From: JABCYV01 sp963729325
GTDB taxonomy: Bacteria; Acidobacteriota; Terriglobia; Terriglobales; Acidobacteriaceae
Length of the DNA: 64,000 bases
Assembly (NCBI GenBank): GCA_963729325.1
Contig: CAVSNS010000051.1
Span: 124,001-188,000 of the forward strand
Direction of reading: 5' to 3'
Numbering within the stretch: position 1 is the first letter of the stretch; every line of letters begins with the position of its first letter. This document shows positions 1-9,936 of the stretch, one piece after another. A model generated the notes under the pieces. The model worked only from the letters and a program-made list of their open reading frames with translations, made no database searches and had not been told where the DNA came from. Both the position numbers and the translations under genes were made by a program.

Positions 1-219
1 ACCTGAGTTTGTGACGGGCATTATGTAGCTATGACTCCTATACGCGGCCTCTGGTGTGCACCCCGAAAGCCAAACCCCATACAGCGTCGGGGTTGGCTTG
101 TACATGCCTGTTAAGCGTCGAAAAATCAATAACTTCCAAGGGATCGATGGAAAGTAGCGTGAACCCGTGTGGAGGCGCTAAGCCCTGCTAAACCGGGCGC
201 GGGACATAGGAAAAGATTT

Positions 220-600
220 TCACACTAGAGAAGCAACTTTCCTTCGTACGGGGTGCCGCTCCGGTTCTGGAGCCAAGAGAGGGTGGGAGAACTTCAAGCC
301 GAGTAAGTGGTAACCTTCAGCGTGAGTTACCCTAACCGTTCGGGCCCGAAGGGTGCGGGATGCTTTTGGTAGCGCATTAATGGCAGCCAAGGGTGCGCTA
401 GGGATTTCCAGCAGAACCCGTGCGGAAAGGGGCAAGGAGCGGCGGACTGCCACCAGTGCCCCTCCGGCGGAAACATTGAGGGCGGTAGCAAACTCAAGAA
501 ATTCTTTGCCCTTGTCGTCTCGACTACGAACGAAGACGGGGATCGCAAGTGGCAGACGCACCCACTGGCGGCGTTCTTTTTCCGGCTTCCGTCGGTTCAC
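220..600 (-). CDS. PilZ domain protein
   Basis: The 126-residue protein opens with the RRxxxR type entry of a PilZ domain (ERRQWVRLPL at about residues 9-18), followed by the D/NxSxxG-like element NVSAGGA near residue 43-49 and a C-terminal GLKF strand. PilZ domains bind cyclic di-GMP and pass the signal to motility, polysaccharide or transcription machinery, so a cytoplasmic c-di-GMP receptor is the likely role. The start is a GTG with AAGGGG about 5-8 bases upstream. It is a single-domain protein; nothing in the neighbourhood tells which process it controls. It is divergent from the large kinase/regulator gene that follows. Confidence 0.8.
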   Translation of the reverse strand: MNRRKPEKERRQWVRLPLAIPVFVRSRDDKGKEFLEFATALNVSAGGALVAVRRSLPLSARVLLEIPSAPLAAINALPKASRTLRARTVRVTHAEGYHLLGLKFSHPLLAPEPERHPVRRKVASLV

Positions 601-942
601 ACCTACCCCTTGGCGCGAAATAACCCATGGTTTCCCCGCACCTTAGGGGCCAAACCACGTATCATGGATGGGTACTCTCCCGTACAAAAGCCCTTATAAC
701 ACGGACGATTCCTTGAAACTTCGCTACTGCAGCCGAATCTGACGGCTTCCATGCAACTGCCGATCCCATCGAAGAGGCCCTAAAATTGAGCATTTTCTTG
801 CCCACAACTGCAATGTTTTTCGCTTATGTGACCATTTCATTTCATTTTCGTTGACAGTGGTAAAGCTCTGACATAGCATTATTAACGAACCAGTCCAAGA
901 TCGCCCCTCCCCGGTCCGCCAAGCCACGAGTTCCCTAGGGTT
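601..942. other. Divergent intergenic region
   Basis: About 340 bases between the PilZ gene and the kinase/regulator gene. Apart from the ribosome binding site of the PilZ gene and the promoter listed separately at 851-879, I see no conserved structure or convincing short gene. Confidence 0.5.
851..879 (+). promoter_or_regulatory. Sigma70-type promoter candidate for the kinase/regulator gene
   Basis: TTGACA at 851-856, a 17-base spacer, then TAGCAT at 874-879. The -35 is a full consensus match and the -10 matches four of six positions. It lies about 64 bases upstream of the start at 943. Confidence 0.5.
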
Positions 943-3288
943 ATGGGCCCAACGCCAGAAAACACGTGTCTGCCTCAAGAAGTGAAAACCCGATCACAGC
1001 CAGAGCCCCGTCCTAGCGAGCGGCCACTGGCGGATATAGCTGACTACGACGAACTGCTGCGCGAATACAACCAACTTAGGGAACGATTTCTGCGCACAAC
1101 GAACGCGCTAGCCTCGGCCGCCCACGACCTGAAGACGCCACTTGCCATTCTGAACGGATACATTGAATTGCTAGAGAGCGAGAGACTTGGCGCTCTCAAT
1201 CAGCGCCAGAGCGAAATTCTTCACGACATGCATTCCAGCGGTCAACGGCTGCAGCACTTCATTCAGGACTTTCTCAGCTTCAGCGTGCTCGAGATCGGCG
1301 AGATGAAAATGCGCTACGAGACCGCTGACATGAATGCCTGCCTCTCCGAGGTATGCAGGCTGTGGTCGCACCGCTTTCAGGAGAATGGATTGGCACTTTA
1401 CTTCCTGGGCAATGACAAGGTGGCGGCTTTTCCGTTTGATTCGGCAAAAGTTCAGCGCGTGATCTCGAATCTCCTGGAGAATGCTTCTAAGTTCACCCCT
1501 GCCGGCGGCACAGTATGGTTGCATGCCGAACCTTACATGTGGGAACGCCGAAGCAGCAACAAGCCGGGCGTTGCGGGCGAGCGGCGCCGTCACGACAATG
1601 CGCTCCCCAATTCAGTCAAAGTCAGCGTGTCGGATACTGGGCCCGGAATTCCTGCGGAATATCACATCGAAGTGTTCGATGATTTCTTCCGGCTGCCGCA
1701 AAGCGAGAATCAATCCGATGGAATGGGCCTTGGGCTGGCCATTGCGCGCCGTCTGGTCAATGGCATGGGTGGAAAAATCTGGGTGGAAAGTGATCCCGGC
1801 GCGGGCTGCAAATTCTCTTTCATCATTCCCCCTCCAACCCGTCCCCACAACCGCCAGCAGAGGGAAAAGCAAATGAGTGAGACGTCCAAGATATTACTAG
1901 TGGACGATGAACCCGGAATGCTCCGCTATATCCGCACCTTGCTCGAGGTCGATGACTACAAGGTGGAAACCGCCAGCACCGGCGAAGAAGCACTGGAGCG
2001 AGTGCAAAAAGGTCTTCAGCCTGACTTGGTGCTACTGGATCTGCTCATGCCCGGGATCGATGGCTTGCAGACGCTGGAGCAGCTGCGCCAGCTTCAGCCA
2101 GGCGTGAAAGTGGTAATGCTTTCCTGCGTCAGTGACACCCGCAAAGTAGTACAGGCTATCCGTCTTGGAGCCCACGACTACCTGACCAAGCCTTTCCAGA
2201 AAGCAGAACTGGACGCGGTTATCGACCAGTGCCTCGGAACCAACCAGCAGAACTACGCCGGCGACGTGGAAGAACTTAGCGATGACGTGTTTTTCGTCGC
2301 GGCCAGCCCGGTCATGCGCAAGATTCGTTCGCAAGCCGCTCTGGTGGCCAATGTCGACATTCCGGTTCTATTGCTGGGCGAGAGTGGCACCGGAAAAGAA
2401 GTAGTAGCGCGACTGATTCATCAATTGTCTCCGCGCGCACATCGTACTTTCCTCAAAGTGAATTGCGCGGCCGTTCCAGCCGATTTGCTGGAGAGCGAAT
2501 TGTTTGGCTATGAAGCGGGCGCATTTACCGGCGCAACCCATCCTAAACCTGGCAAATTCGAGCTGTGTAACAAGGGAACAATCTTGCTCGACGAAATCGG
2601 CGAAATGCCCCCAGGGTTGCAGGCCAAACTGCTGCACGTACTGCAGGACCAGCAGTTCTCGCGTCTGGGCAGCCGCTCGGTGATCAAGGTCGATGTCCGT
2701 ATTCTGGCGGCCACGAACATCAACATCCAGCAAGCGCTGGCGAACAAGCTTCTGCGCGAGGACCTTTACTACCGGCTGAATGCTTTCACCCTGCAGATTC
2801 CTCCTCTACGGGAACGTAAGGAAGAGATTCCCATCCTGCTGAAGCACTTCATGTCGCGTATGTCAGAGGAGTACGCGCGGGCTCCACTGCCGATGTCGCA
2901 AACCATGTTACAGGCGTGCCTGGATCACACCTGGCCCGGCAATCTGCGGGAGTTGAACAATTTCATCAAGCGGTATCTGGTACTCGGCGACGAGAAGCTG
3001 GCGATCACCGAACTGCAACCCAAGAACGACGGCAGTGGCGCCCATTTCGACGGAACTACATCCCACCCTCCCGAATCCGCTGGTGGTTTGAAGTCACTGG
3101 CCCGGACCGCCAAGGATGAAGCCGAAGCCGGAGCCATCACCAAGGCGCTAGAAGAAACCAACTGGAACCGCAAGCAAGCCGCAGCGCTGCTGCAAATCAG
3201 CTACAAGGCACTGCTCTATAAGATCCGGCAATACGGCATCGCCCAAAGTCAGAGCAAGAGCCATCACAAGCTATCGGCGGGCGCGTAA
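943..3288 (+). CDS. Histidine kinase fused to NtrC-type sigma54 response regulator
   Basis: The 781-residue reading frame carries a complete two-component system. Residues about 50-305 are a sensor kinase with H-box SAAHDLKTPL (His61), N-box NLLENASKFTP, DTGPGIP and GMGLGLAI. Residues about 311-430 are a receiver (acidic pair D321/D322, phospho-acceptor D366, K416). An AAA+ domain follows with Walker A GESGTGKE, sigma54-contact loop GAFTGA and Walker B ILLDEIGE. A Fis-type HTH ends the protein (RKQAAALLQISYKALLYKIRQYG). No transmembrane or PAS sensor domain is visible, so the signal must be cytoplasmic or come from a partner. The junction is odd: an ATG at 1873 preceded by AGAGGG exactly starts the receiver, so the fusion may also yield a free regulator, or a stop codon may have been lost. 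It presumably activates sigma54 promoters. Confidence 0.85.
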   Translation: MGPTPENTCLPQEVKTRSQPEPRPSERPLADIADYDELLREYNQLRERFLRTTNALASAAHDLKTPLAILNGYIELLESERLGALNQRQSEILHDMHSSGQRLQHFIQDFLSFSVLEIGEMKMRYETADMNACLSEVCRLWSHRFQENGLALYFLGNDKVAAFPFDSAKVQRVISNLLENASKFTPAGGTVWLHAEPYMWERRSSNKPGVAGERRRHDNALPNSVKVSVSDTGPGIPAEYHIEVFDDFFRLPQSENQSDGMGLGLAIARRLVNGMGGKIWVESDPGAGCKFSFIIPPPTRPHNRQQREKQMSETSKILLVDDEPGMLRYIRTLLEVDDYKVETASTGEEALERVQKGLQPDLVLLDLLMPGIDGLQTLEQLRQLQPGVKVVMLSCVSDTRKVVQAIRLGAHDYLTKPFQKAELDAVIDQCLGTNQQNYAGDVEELSDDVFFVAASPVMRKIRSQAALVANVDIPVLLLGESGTGKEVVARLIHQLSPRAHRTFLKVNCAAVPADLLESELFGYEAGAFTGATHPKPGKFELCNKGTILLDEIGEMPPGLQAKLLHVLQDQQFSRLGSRSVIKVDVRILAATNINIQQALANKLLREDLYYRLNAFTLQIPPLRERKEEIPILLKHFMSRMSEEYARAPLPMSQTMLQACLDHTWPGNLRELNNFIKRYLVLGDEKLAITELQPKNDGSGAHFDGTTSHPPESAGGLKSLARTAKDEAEAGAITKALEETNWNRKQAAALLQISYKALLYKIRQYGIAQSQSKSHHKLSAGA

Positions 3289-3330
3289 GCAAGCTCCTAC
3301 AGCGCACCTGGCCCGATTCCCGTGATTCGA

Positions 3331-6300
3331 TTACTGCACAACCAGCGAGATCTGCTGGGTATGTGATACCGAGCCCGAAGAGCCACTCACAGTTAGGGTG
3401 TAGGTCCCAGCCGGGGTACCGGTAGTTGTAGGTGTCGGGGCTGAGCTGCCGCAGTTTGTCTGGAACAATGTCAGCGTGAGGAAACCGCCCAACAAGACTC
3501 CCATCAGCCAGCGCCGCCGCCACGTCTTCTTCCTTCCGAAACCAGCGCCGAGTAGCGCCAACCCGGAAACCGGCAGCCAGGCAGCATAGAGTGGTCCGCC
3601 CTTGCGCCACAGACTCGCGGGAGTAGTAACCCGGAGGCTGGTGCTGAGCACCAAAACCCGGCTCTGGGCTCCGCTGTCCAGGTTTGGGATCGAGCTGGCA
3701 TTGTTTTGAAAGCTTTGCGTAACTCCGGGGGGCAGCGTCGAACTCACGCACAGGGTCACCGTATCCGGGATACGGCACGCCGCTGGGCGCGGCTGTGACC
3801 GTGTAAGTGGCGGGTGTGCCAGCCGGCACCGTGGCAACCGTTGGAGCTACGGTGATAGTAAAGTCATTCACCGTGGCGACGGCGGGAGGGTTCGGCTTGA
3901 TGCTTACACCGGAAACGGTGAATTGACCGCCGTCACTCAGCGATCCGCTCGAGGTTGGGATCAGGATAACGGTTACGGTTGCACTGGCGCCACCGTTGAG
4001 CGTTCCCACGAAGCAGGTAACGCTGCCCGCCAAAGCTGTCGTGCAGGTTCCTGGTGAACTATTGGCGGAGACGAAAGTGACTCCGGTAGATGAAAAGGTG
4101 TCATTAAACGTAATGCCCGAGGTCAAGTCACCGTTGTTGGTGAGTGTGTACACGAAGCTGACTTGATTACCCGCGCCCACCGGGTTCGGGCTCGCAGTCT
4201 CAGTTGCCTTCAGACCCAGCTTGGGGCCGAGCTTGGCAATAAAGGCGTCGCTGGGAGGGTTAAGACTGGGTTGGAATGGGTTGGCCGTAGGAAAATTGTT
4301 GGAGAATGTTTCTCCACCAACATAAGTCTGGTTCTGCGCATCATGGCGATGCTGGTTCCGGCATCGTTGCCAGTGCCGCCGAGGTAGGTGCTGAAGTGGC
4401 CCGCGGCGGTAGGCCGTTGTGGCTGTTGTATCGATGCGAGCGACAAACGCGTCCGTGCCTCCTGCCAGATGTGCACCGTCCTCCGGAGGGGGGACGAGCG
4501 GATTCTGAGTGTGAAAATCGGTTGAATTGGTCCAACCCGTGACTTGCGCGCCTTGAATGGAATCGACCGCGACGGACAGACCTACATCCGTGCCCGAGCC
4601 TCCAAGATAGGTAAAGTAAAGCAGCGGAACCGTACCCTGCGGACAGGTGGTCGTCGTGGTAGTGCATGGAGGCCCAATTTTGGCGACGAAGGCGTCGATT
4701 CCTCCGGCGTTGCTTCCCTGAAAAACCGTCACACCACTCGAGGGTGTGAAGTGGAAGTCAGTTGAAGACGTCCACCCGGTCAAATATGCGTTGGTGCCTG
4801 AGTCGACCGCGACTCCATAGCCGACGTCGTTAGACGTACCTCCCAGATAGGTCGAATAAAGCAATTGAGCGCCAGGAGACGCGGCCGGATTGATCTTGGC
4901 AAGAAAAATGTCGGTAGCGGTGGCATTGGTCGGACAGGGGGTTGTCGGATTCACCGGAGTATCCAGGCAAACCTGGTACGCATTCAAGATGGGGAAGTCA
5001 GTGCCAGTCCCCCCGGTAACATGTGAACTGCTACCGGTGTTCAAAAAGTTAGTCCCCCCGGTGAAGTAAACGTTAAAAGCATTGTTTGTATTCGTGCTGG
5101 TATCCACAGCGATTCCGCCACCGTTGGCCACAATCGGTGCGCCGCCCGCGGTAGTCCCCCCGCCAAAATATGTCGAGTACGCTCAAGCTGGAAACTCCGA
5201 AATGGCTGGGTCGACCTTGCTGACAAAGAACTGAACGGCTGCAAGTGAGGAGGTTTGAAAGGACCTTGAAAGCGCCGAGGGTAGCCGGAAACAGCGCCGT
5301 TGTCGGGTGTGTTCGTCGAAGTGGTGGTGCCGGTAACGTAAGCCTTGCCTTTAACATCCAGCGCAAGCCCTGTAACCGTATCCGTTCCGTTGCCGGATAG
5401 ATACGTGGAGTAAATGAGCGTCGATCCCGCTGCATCGAGTTTGCTAACGAAACCATGAGTGCCCGCAACTACCGGCTTGGTCTGAAAGGGAGCAAGGACT
5501 CCATTGGTCGGGAAATCGCCGGAGTTCGTGTTTCCGGCGACGATCACGTTGAAACCCGAGTCCACAGCTACACCAGCCGTCGTCTCGCCGCCGCTACCCC
5601 CCAGATAGGTCGAATAAAATAACTGAGAGTTCCGGAAGGGGCCGTCGGGTTGATCTTGGCGATGAACGCGTCCGAAGAACCATTCAAGGTCGGGGACTTC
5701 GTGGGATTGGGAAAGTCCGTTGACGTAGTCGCACCCGCGATGTAAATGTTGCCGCTCGAATCCACTGCCACCGCCGGGCAGCCCGACGGCGGCGAGGCAA
5801 TTCCGTCAATCGTGATTGGCGAAATTACAGTAGGCGCAATAACTGAACAAGCTTCCTCACCGGTGCCTCCAAGATAGGTCGAGTAAGCCAGCACCGGATC
5901 GATAATCAAAGTCTGGCTTCGATCGTAATCTCCAAGCGCAAAGCCAACCCGATTCTTCCCACGCTGGATGAAACGTCCCGGAACCGCTTTCTCTTCCCGG
6001 CCAATCTTCTGATAGATACGTGGTGCTTCAAACCGCACTTGACTCCCGCCGCTCACCAGCACCAGATCACCTTGGGCATTCAGCGCCAGCTTTTCCACGT
6101 CATGGAATTGGAGAGCGATGGCGCTCGGATCGGCGCCGGGAGAGACTTCGAAGTCGTACTCCAGACGTCCCTGATTGCCGTAGTAAACCAGATCAATGCC
6201 GGGATAGACGTTTTGATAACGGACGCGAGCGAACTGCGGAATATTGCGATGCCACTTAGCAGGATCATTGCCAATAAAATAGTTGCTCTTGCCCGGAAGA

Positions 6301-6758
6301 GGGTCGGTTCCAGCTGCGGCGGAACTATTTGCTCCATCCAATGCCATGCGAACTACAGCCGTCTGGCTGGCTGACCGCGGAGTGCTCTTGGACCAGTTCT
6401 GCAGCACCAGCACGGCTTCATCGGCAGTGAGGAATAGTCCGTAAGCGCCTCCTCTGGCCAAGAACTTCACCCGTGGATCGCTCTGCCCCTGATTCGGTTC
6501 GAAGGCCAGAGGAAGATGGCTGTAGACAGCGCCGAGGCCAGGATGGTCACTGGCTGAGATTGGGGAGAAAAACGGCGCGCTAGCGACTTCGCTGCCGCTG
6601 ACCAGACTCTTCCCGGCGCTGTGGCCAAACCCTCCCAGGGTGACGGTTGCCACGCTCACCAGCGCAACGAATAGCAACAGAATCCGGCTTCGCGGCCAGA
6701 CAGTCCCCGACATATGGCAATTCAATCTCACTAGCTCCTCCGAAATTCCGGGTTTCAT
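3331..6758 (-). pseudogene. SBBP-repeat surface protein, multiply disrupted
   Basis: An acidobacterial extracellular protein in pieces. The N-terminal piece (5568-6758) has a hydrophobic leader and the domain LPLAFEPNQGQSDPRVKF that normally precedes SBBP repeats. The middle has many STYLGG...AVD...YVTG blades of a beta-propeller. Then come a DUF11-like domain (NPVGAGNQVSFVYTLTN), an Ig-like region and a C-terminal transmembrane anchor (about 3331-3837). Restoring one protein needs frame changes near 5627, 5304, 5266, 4400, 4343 and 3767, plus read-through of an in-frame TGA at 5183-5185. Net length is consistent with these. The protein start is 6758 or Met at 6713. Either a decaying gene or a sequence with residual indel errors; the domain order itself is intact, which favours errors or very recent decay. 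Confidence 0.7.
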
Positions 6759-7201
6759 GGAGAGGAAGAAGAAAATTGGCAGACAAACAGCGATGCTACT
6801 CGCGCTCGCGAAGCGGCATGTGCACTTGTCACCTGATTATGGTCGAAAAAATAAATAACTACTTAAACATCTGACGGATAGACTGTCAAGCTGCGCACCG
6901 ACGTCCTGGCCTGGTTTGGTAAGACGTTTGGTCAGATGCGTCCACCGGCTCCCGGAGATGCCGCCTAAAGCCGCAAAAGTGCGGACCCAGTTCCACAGCG
7001 TGGTAGCGTTAACCGATTCAATTCCCCGCGCGTTTTGCGCTTGCAAACGGGCGTTCGGTACGTAACCTTTGGAACCATAGCGATCTCGTTTTTGCAGTCA
7101 TGTTTCTCTGGAGTTGAGCACGGAAATTCGGCGACTTGTTCAGATAAATGTTTCTAAGAAAAGAAAGCACGGTGCGGGAGCCGACAGAGGAACGACGCAC
7201 C
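6759..7201. other. Intergenic region without recognisable genes
   Basis: About 440 bases between divergent genes. Short reading frames here have no family resemblance and no good ribosome binding site. AGAGGA near 7186 serves the downstream PilZ gene. Nothing else is recognised. Confidence 0.4.
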
Positions 7202-7217
7202 ATGCGACGTTTCGACC

Positions 7218-7532
7218 ATGCGCCTACCCGCCTTAATCCGACTGGGCGACCGCGTTCCCGATGAGGTGTTCACGGAAACCCAGAATGTAAGCGCTCGCGG
7301 GGTGTTTTTTTATCTGGACCGGGCGGTGCCCGAAGGTACGCGGATTGAGGTGACCATGACGTTCCCGCCGCACGTTACTCTTACCGATCCGGTACGAGTC
7401 CGGTTTACGGCGCGCGTGGTTCGCGTAGAGGCGCCGCTGCCGGTCTCTCGGGTCGGCGTAGCTGCTCTGATTGAAGAATACGAATTCCTGCGCACCAATC
7501 CAGGCGCGGACTACCTCAGCAACATGCACTAG
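7218..7532 (+). CDS. PilZ domain protein
   Basis: A 104-residue protein with PilZ features: RLPALIRL at the N-terminus, NVSARGVFFYL (the second c-di-GMP contact element), then alternating beta strands with FTARVVRVE. It likely binds cyclic di-GMP in the cytoplasm. The usual arginine-rich entry motif is missing from this frame, but an ATG at 7202 with AGAGGA upstream encodes MRRFD in another frame. Removing one C near 7216 would join MRRFD to MRLPALIRL and give a textbook PilZ N-terminus. So the true start is probably 7202 and a one-base error or mutation separates the two parts. No operon partner is visible. Confidence 0.75.
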   Translation: MRLPALIRLGDRVPDEVFTETQNVSARGVFFYLDRAVPEGTRIEVTMTFPPHVTLTDPVRVRFTARVVRVEAPLPVSRVGVAALIEEYEFLRTNPGADYLSNMH

Positions 7533-7585
7533 CGAGCAACGATCTCAAGCCTGCCGCCAGAGTGCGCAACCTCGGGCTCCTTCGA

Positions 7586-7702
7586 TTACTTCTGCAACGC
7601 CTCGATTTCCCTTTGCAGGCGCTTGTATCGCTGAACCAGAGTGCCCAGGTAAGTGATATGGATGATCCACGTGGCGGCATAGGCGACATAAAGGAAAGTC
7701 AT
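7586..7702 (-). CDS. ccmD: CcmD-like small membrane protein
   Basis: A 38-residue peptide, MTFLYVAYAATWIIHITYL..., has one transmembrane helix followed by a basic, coiled tail (QRYKRLQREIEAL). That is the architecture of CcmD, which links CcmC-haem-CcmE to the CcmAB transporter in cytochrome c maturation. The assignment rests on size, topology and position: its ATG overlaps the TGA of ccmC by four bases (ATGA), and it is last in the ccm operon. Sequence identity to known CcmD is always low, so position is the strongest evidence. A longer reading frame from 7792 exists but overlaps ccmC and adds no family-like sequence. Confidence 0.75.
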   Translation of the reverse strand: MTFLYVAYAATWIIHITYLGTLVQRYKRLQREIEALQK

Positions 7703-8388
7703 CGTAGACTCCGGGGTTCGAGGAGCGATTCCAGGGCTTGAGTTTCTTCCACTTCTCTGCGCAGGCGCTCCAATCGGTAACGCGACCAGCAAATCAGCGC
7801 AGCGAAACAGAGGAACGCAACCCAGTTGAGCAGCAGGATATGTAGCATGCGCGGATCAATCGAGCCTCCGCCTCCAATGACGGGCTGGGGATGCTGGGTG
7901 CGGAAAATCCAGATGGAAAAATAGACTAGGGGGACATCGAGCGCGCCAAAAACCGCCAGCGCCGCCGCCAGCAGGGGAGTCTGGCTGCTCGTCGAGAATC
8001 GTCGGAGCATCAGATAGCTGACGTAAATCAGCCACAGCACTAACGTGGAAGTCAGGCGCACGTCCCAGGTCCACCAGATTCCCCATACCGGACGCGCCCA
8101 CAGCGGCCCGGTTACCAGAACCACGGTGCAGAAGACCACCCCGACTTCGGCTGTGACGACGGCGACGATATCAGCGGTGTGGCTGCGGCGAATCAGGTAC
8201 ACAACGGACGCCACAAAATTAATCAGGAACAACAGGAAGGCGGTCCAAGCCGAGGGCACGTGGTAATAGAAGATCCGTTGTACATCGCCCATGGTCTTTT
8301 CTGTGGGTGCCGCGACCAGAGCCTCATACAGGGCATAGCTCAGCAACAATGCGGTGAGGACTGCGAAGATGGGAAAGGCGCGTTTCAT
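7699..8388 (-). CDS. ccmC: Haem exporter/transfer protein CcmC
   Basis: A 229-residue inner membrane protein of the haem-handling family. It contains the tryptophan-rich periplasmic motif WGIWWTWDVRLTS, the upstream YHVPSAW histidine and six predicted membrane helices. CcmC presents haem to CcmE during cytochrome c biogenesis. The start at 8388 is set by the four-base ATGA overlap with ccmB; a longer frame to 8475 would lie inside ccmB. Cotranscribed with ccmB and ccmD. Confidence 0.92.
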   Translation of the reverse strand: MKRAFPIFAVLTALLLSYALYEALVAAPTEKTMGDVQRIFYYHVPSAWTAFLLFLINFVASVVYLIRRSHTADIVAVVTAEVGVVFCTVVLVTGPLWARPVWGIWWTWDVRLTSTLVLWLIYVSYLMLRRFSTSSQTPLLAAALAVFGALDVPLVYFSIWIFRTQHPQPVIGGGGSIDPRMLHILLLNWVAFLCFAALICWSRYRLERLRREVEETQALESLLEPRSLR

Positions 8389-9059
8389 TCCGCGTGCAGC
8401 ACCGTTTCGAATAACAGGAGACAAGCAATAGTAAACACGACATCGTAGGTTGCGAGCAATACGAACCAGAACCACGCCGACAGCTCACCTGTAAGGATGG
8501 CTGTGGTGGCGTTCACCATAGCAAGTATCGCCGGGATGGAAATCGGGAACAGCAGCAGCGGTAGCATGATCTCGCGGCTGCGGGTGCGTATAGACATCGC
8601 GGCAAAAAAGGTGCCATTCACCACCAGGGCCCAAGTCCCCAACACAGCGACTGGAATCAATTGCCAAGCCGGCCCCAGCGCTCTCAGTTTGTAGAAGACG
8701 ACAAAGAGCGGCGTCATCAACGCTTCCAGCACACAGACGAAGACAAAGTTCCCCAGCGCCTTAGCAAGAAAGAGAGAATTTGCGGGCGCGGGAGAGACGC
8801 GGAAAGCGTCCAATACTTGATTGCGCAGTTCGCGCGCCCAAGTCTGATTGAGAGCGACCACGGCTGCAAATAGAAATGCCACCCAAACCAAACCGCCGGC
8901 GATCTGCCGGGATTCTTCTGCGTTGGGATCGAAAGAAAAGCTGAACACAACAACGACCAGCAGCGCGAAGAACAACATTGAATTGATGGCATCCTTGGAA
9001 CGCCACTCCAGGCGGAGATCCTTGGCGAGAGTCGCTCTTGTGATCGCTGCAAGGCTCAT
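8385..9059 (-). CDS. ccmB: CcmB, membrane subunit of the CcmAB haem-maturation ABC transporter
   Basis: A 224-residue polytopic membrane protein beginning MSLAAITRATLAKDLRLEWRSKD, a typical CcmB N-terminus, with about six hydrophobic helices and the LxxPLLLFPISIPAILA segment near residues 160-175. With CcmA it forms the ABC transporter that releases holo-CcmE. Start 9059 is chosen because it overlaps the reconstructed ccmA stop as ATGA; the open frame continues to 9284 only because it covers the end of ccmA. Same operon as ccmA and ccmC. Confidence 0.9.
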   Translation of the reverse strand: MSLAAITRATLAKDLRLEWRSKDAINSMLFFALLVVVVFSFSFDPNAEESRQIAGGLVWVAFLFAAVVALNQTWARELRNQVLDAFRVSPAPANSLFLAKALGNFVFVCVLEALMTPLFVVFYKLRALGPAWQLIPVAVLGTWALVVNGTFFAAMSIRTRSREIMLPLLLFPISIPAILAMVNATTAILTGELSAWFWFVLLATYDVVFTIACLLLFETVLHAE

Positions 9060-9825
9060 CGCGCCTCCGCCCCGTGCAGGTGAGGGGTACGACTGGCGAT
9101 CTGTCCCGCTTCCATCCAGATAAACTCGTCCGCGGCACTTTCGATGAGAGCGCCGATTGATGCGTAACCACGAAGATAGTCTTGCCAGCATCGCGCATGC
9201 GCGACAGCAAGCTAACCATTTCCCGCGCCGAACCCACGTCCACATTGGAGAAGGGCTCGTCGAGCAGCAGAATTTGGGGATCATGCAGGATTGCCCGTGC
9301 CAAAGACATTCTCTGCCGCATGCCCTGCGAATACTGGCCGACAGCGCGGGTCAGCCCTGGATCGAGGCCGACCAAAGTCAGGACGGTCTCACAGCGCTCG
9401 CCATCTTCGATTCCATACAGGCGGGCAAAGTAGCGCAAGTTCTCCATCCCACTCATCTCGTCGTAGAGCAGTGAAGAGTGCGCCATATAGCCAACCTGCT
9501 GGCAAACGGCGCGGAGATTAGTTGTACCCAACATCAAGACGGTTCCCCGCGTCGGCCGCGAAAGACCAGCGAGCGCCCGCAGCAGTGTCGTCTTCCCTGC
9601 GCCGTTGTCGCCCAGGATCGCGTACAGGCGGCCAGGAGCGAAGTCTGCAGTCACACCGCGCAGGGCGGCAAAGCGGCCGAATTGCTTGACAAGATCGGTA
9701 AGGATGACGACCGCAGAATCCGTAGGCGCCGCTGGGATTGAAGTCACGGAAGTGGAAGTGAAAAACGGTGTCAGGGTGAAGATAGACGAAGCCGCTGACG
9801 AAGTCGAGAACAGTGGTGCAGACAT
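9056..9825 (-). CDS. ccmA: CcmA, ATPase of the CcmAB transporter (frameshift near 9147)
   Basis: An ABC ATPase with Walker A GDNGAGKTTLLR, signature YSQGMRQRMSLARA, Walker B ILLLDEPFSNVD and the H-loop VVTHQSAL. It powers release of haem-loaded CcmE. The uninterrupted frame runs 8761-9882, but beyond the H-loop its sequence is not family-like. Deleting two bases at the TGAGAG near 9145-9150 restores IESAADEFIWMEAGQIA and a stop that overlaps the ccmB start (ATGA), which strongly supports the correction. About 45 residues precede the ATPase core; the start is uncertain (9825 or 9882) and no clear ribosome binding site is visible. The interrupted version would still contain all catalytic motifs. 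Confidence 0.85.
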
Positions 9826-9840
9826 CGTGGCGAGGAGTAG

Positions 9841-9900
9841 GGATCCTTCGACTCGTCTACCTCTTCGCAAGCGAAGAGGCACCCTCGCTCAGGATGACAA
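9841..9900. repeat. Intergenic GGATC...GGATGACA hairpin repeat
   Basis: Lies between ccmE and ccmA and has GGATCCTTCGACTCG at one end and CTCAGGATGACA at the other. Inside is a perfect 9-bp stem CCTCTTCGC/GCGAAGAGG (9860-9868, 9871-9879). Related elements occur at 47594-47621 and 58195-58230, so it is a dispersed repeat rather than an operon-specific structure. It might attenuate ccmE-to-ccmA read-through. Confidence 0.55.
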
Positions 9901-9936
9901 ATGAAGAACAATGACGCACGAAGCAACTACGAGCGA

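Noticed and set aside
6837..7203. Two short minus-strand open frames upstream of the PilZ gene
   Set aside because: No ribosome binding site, no family likeness, and codon composition unlike neighbours.
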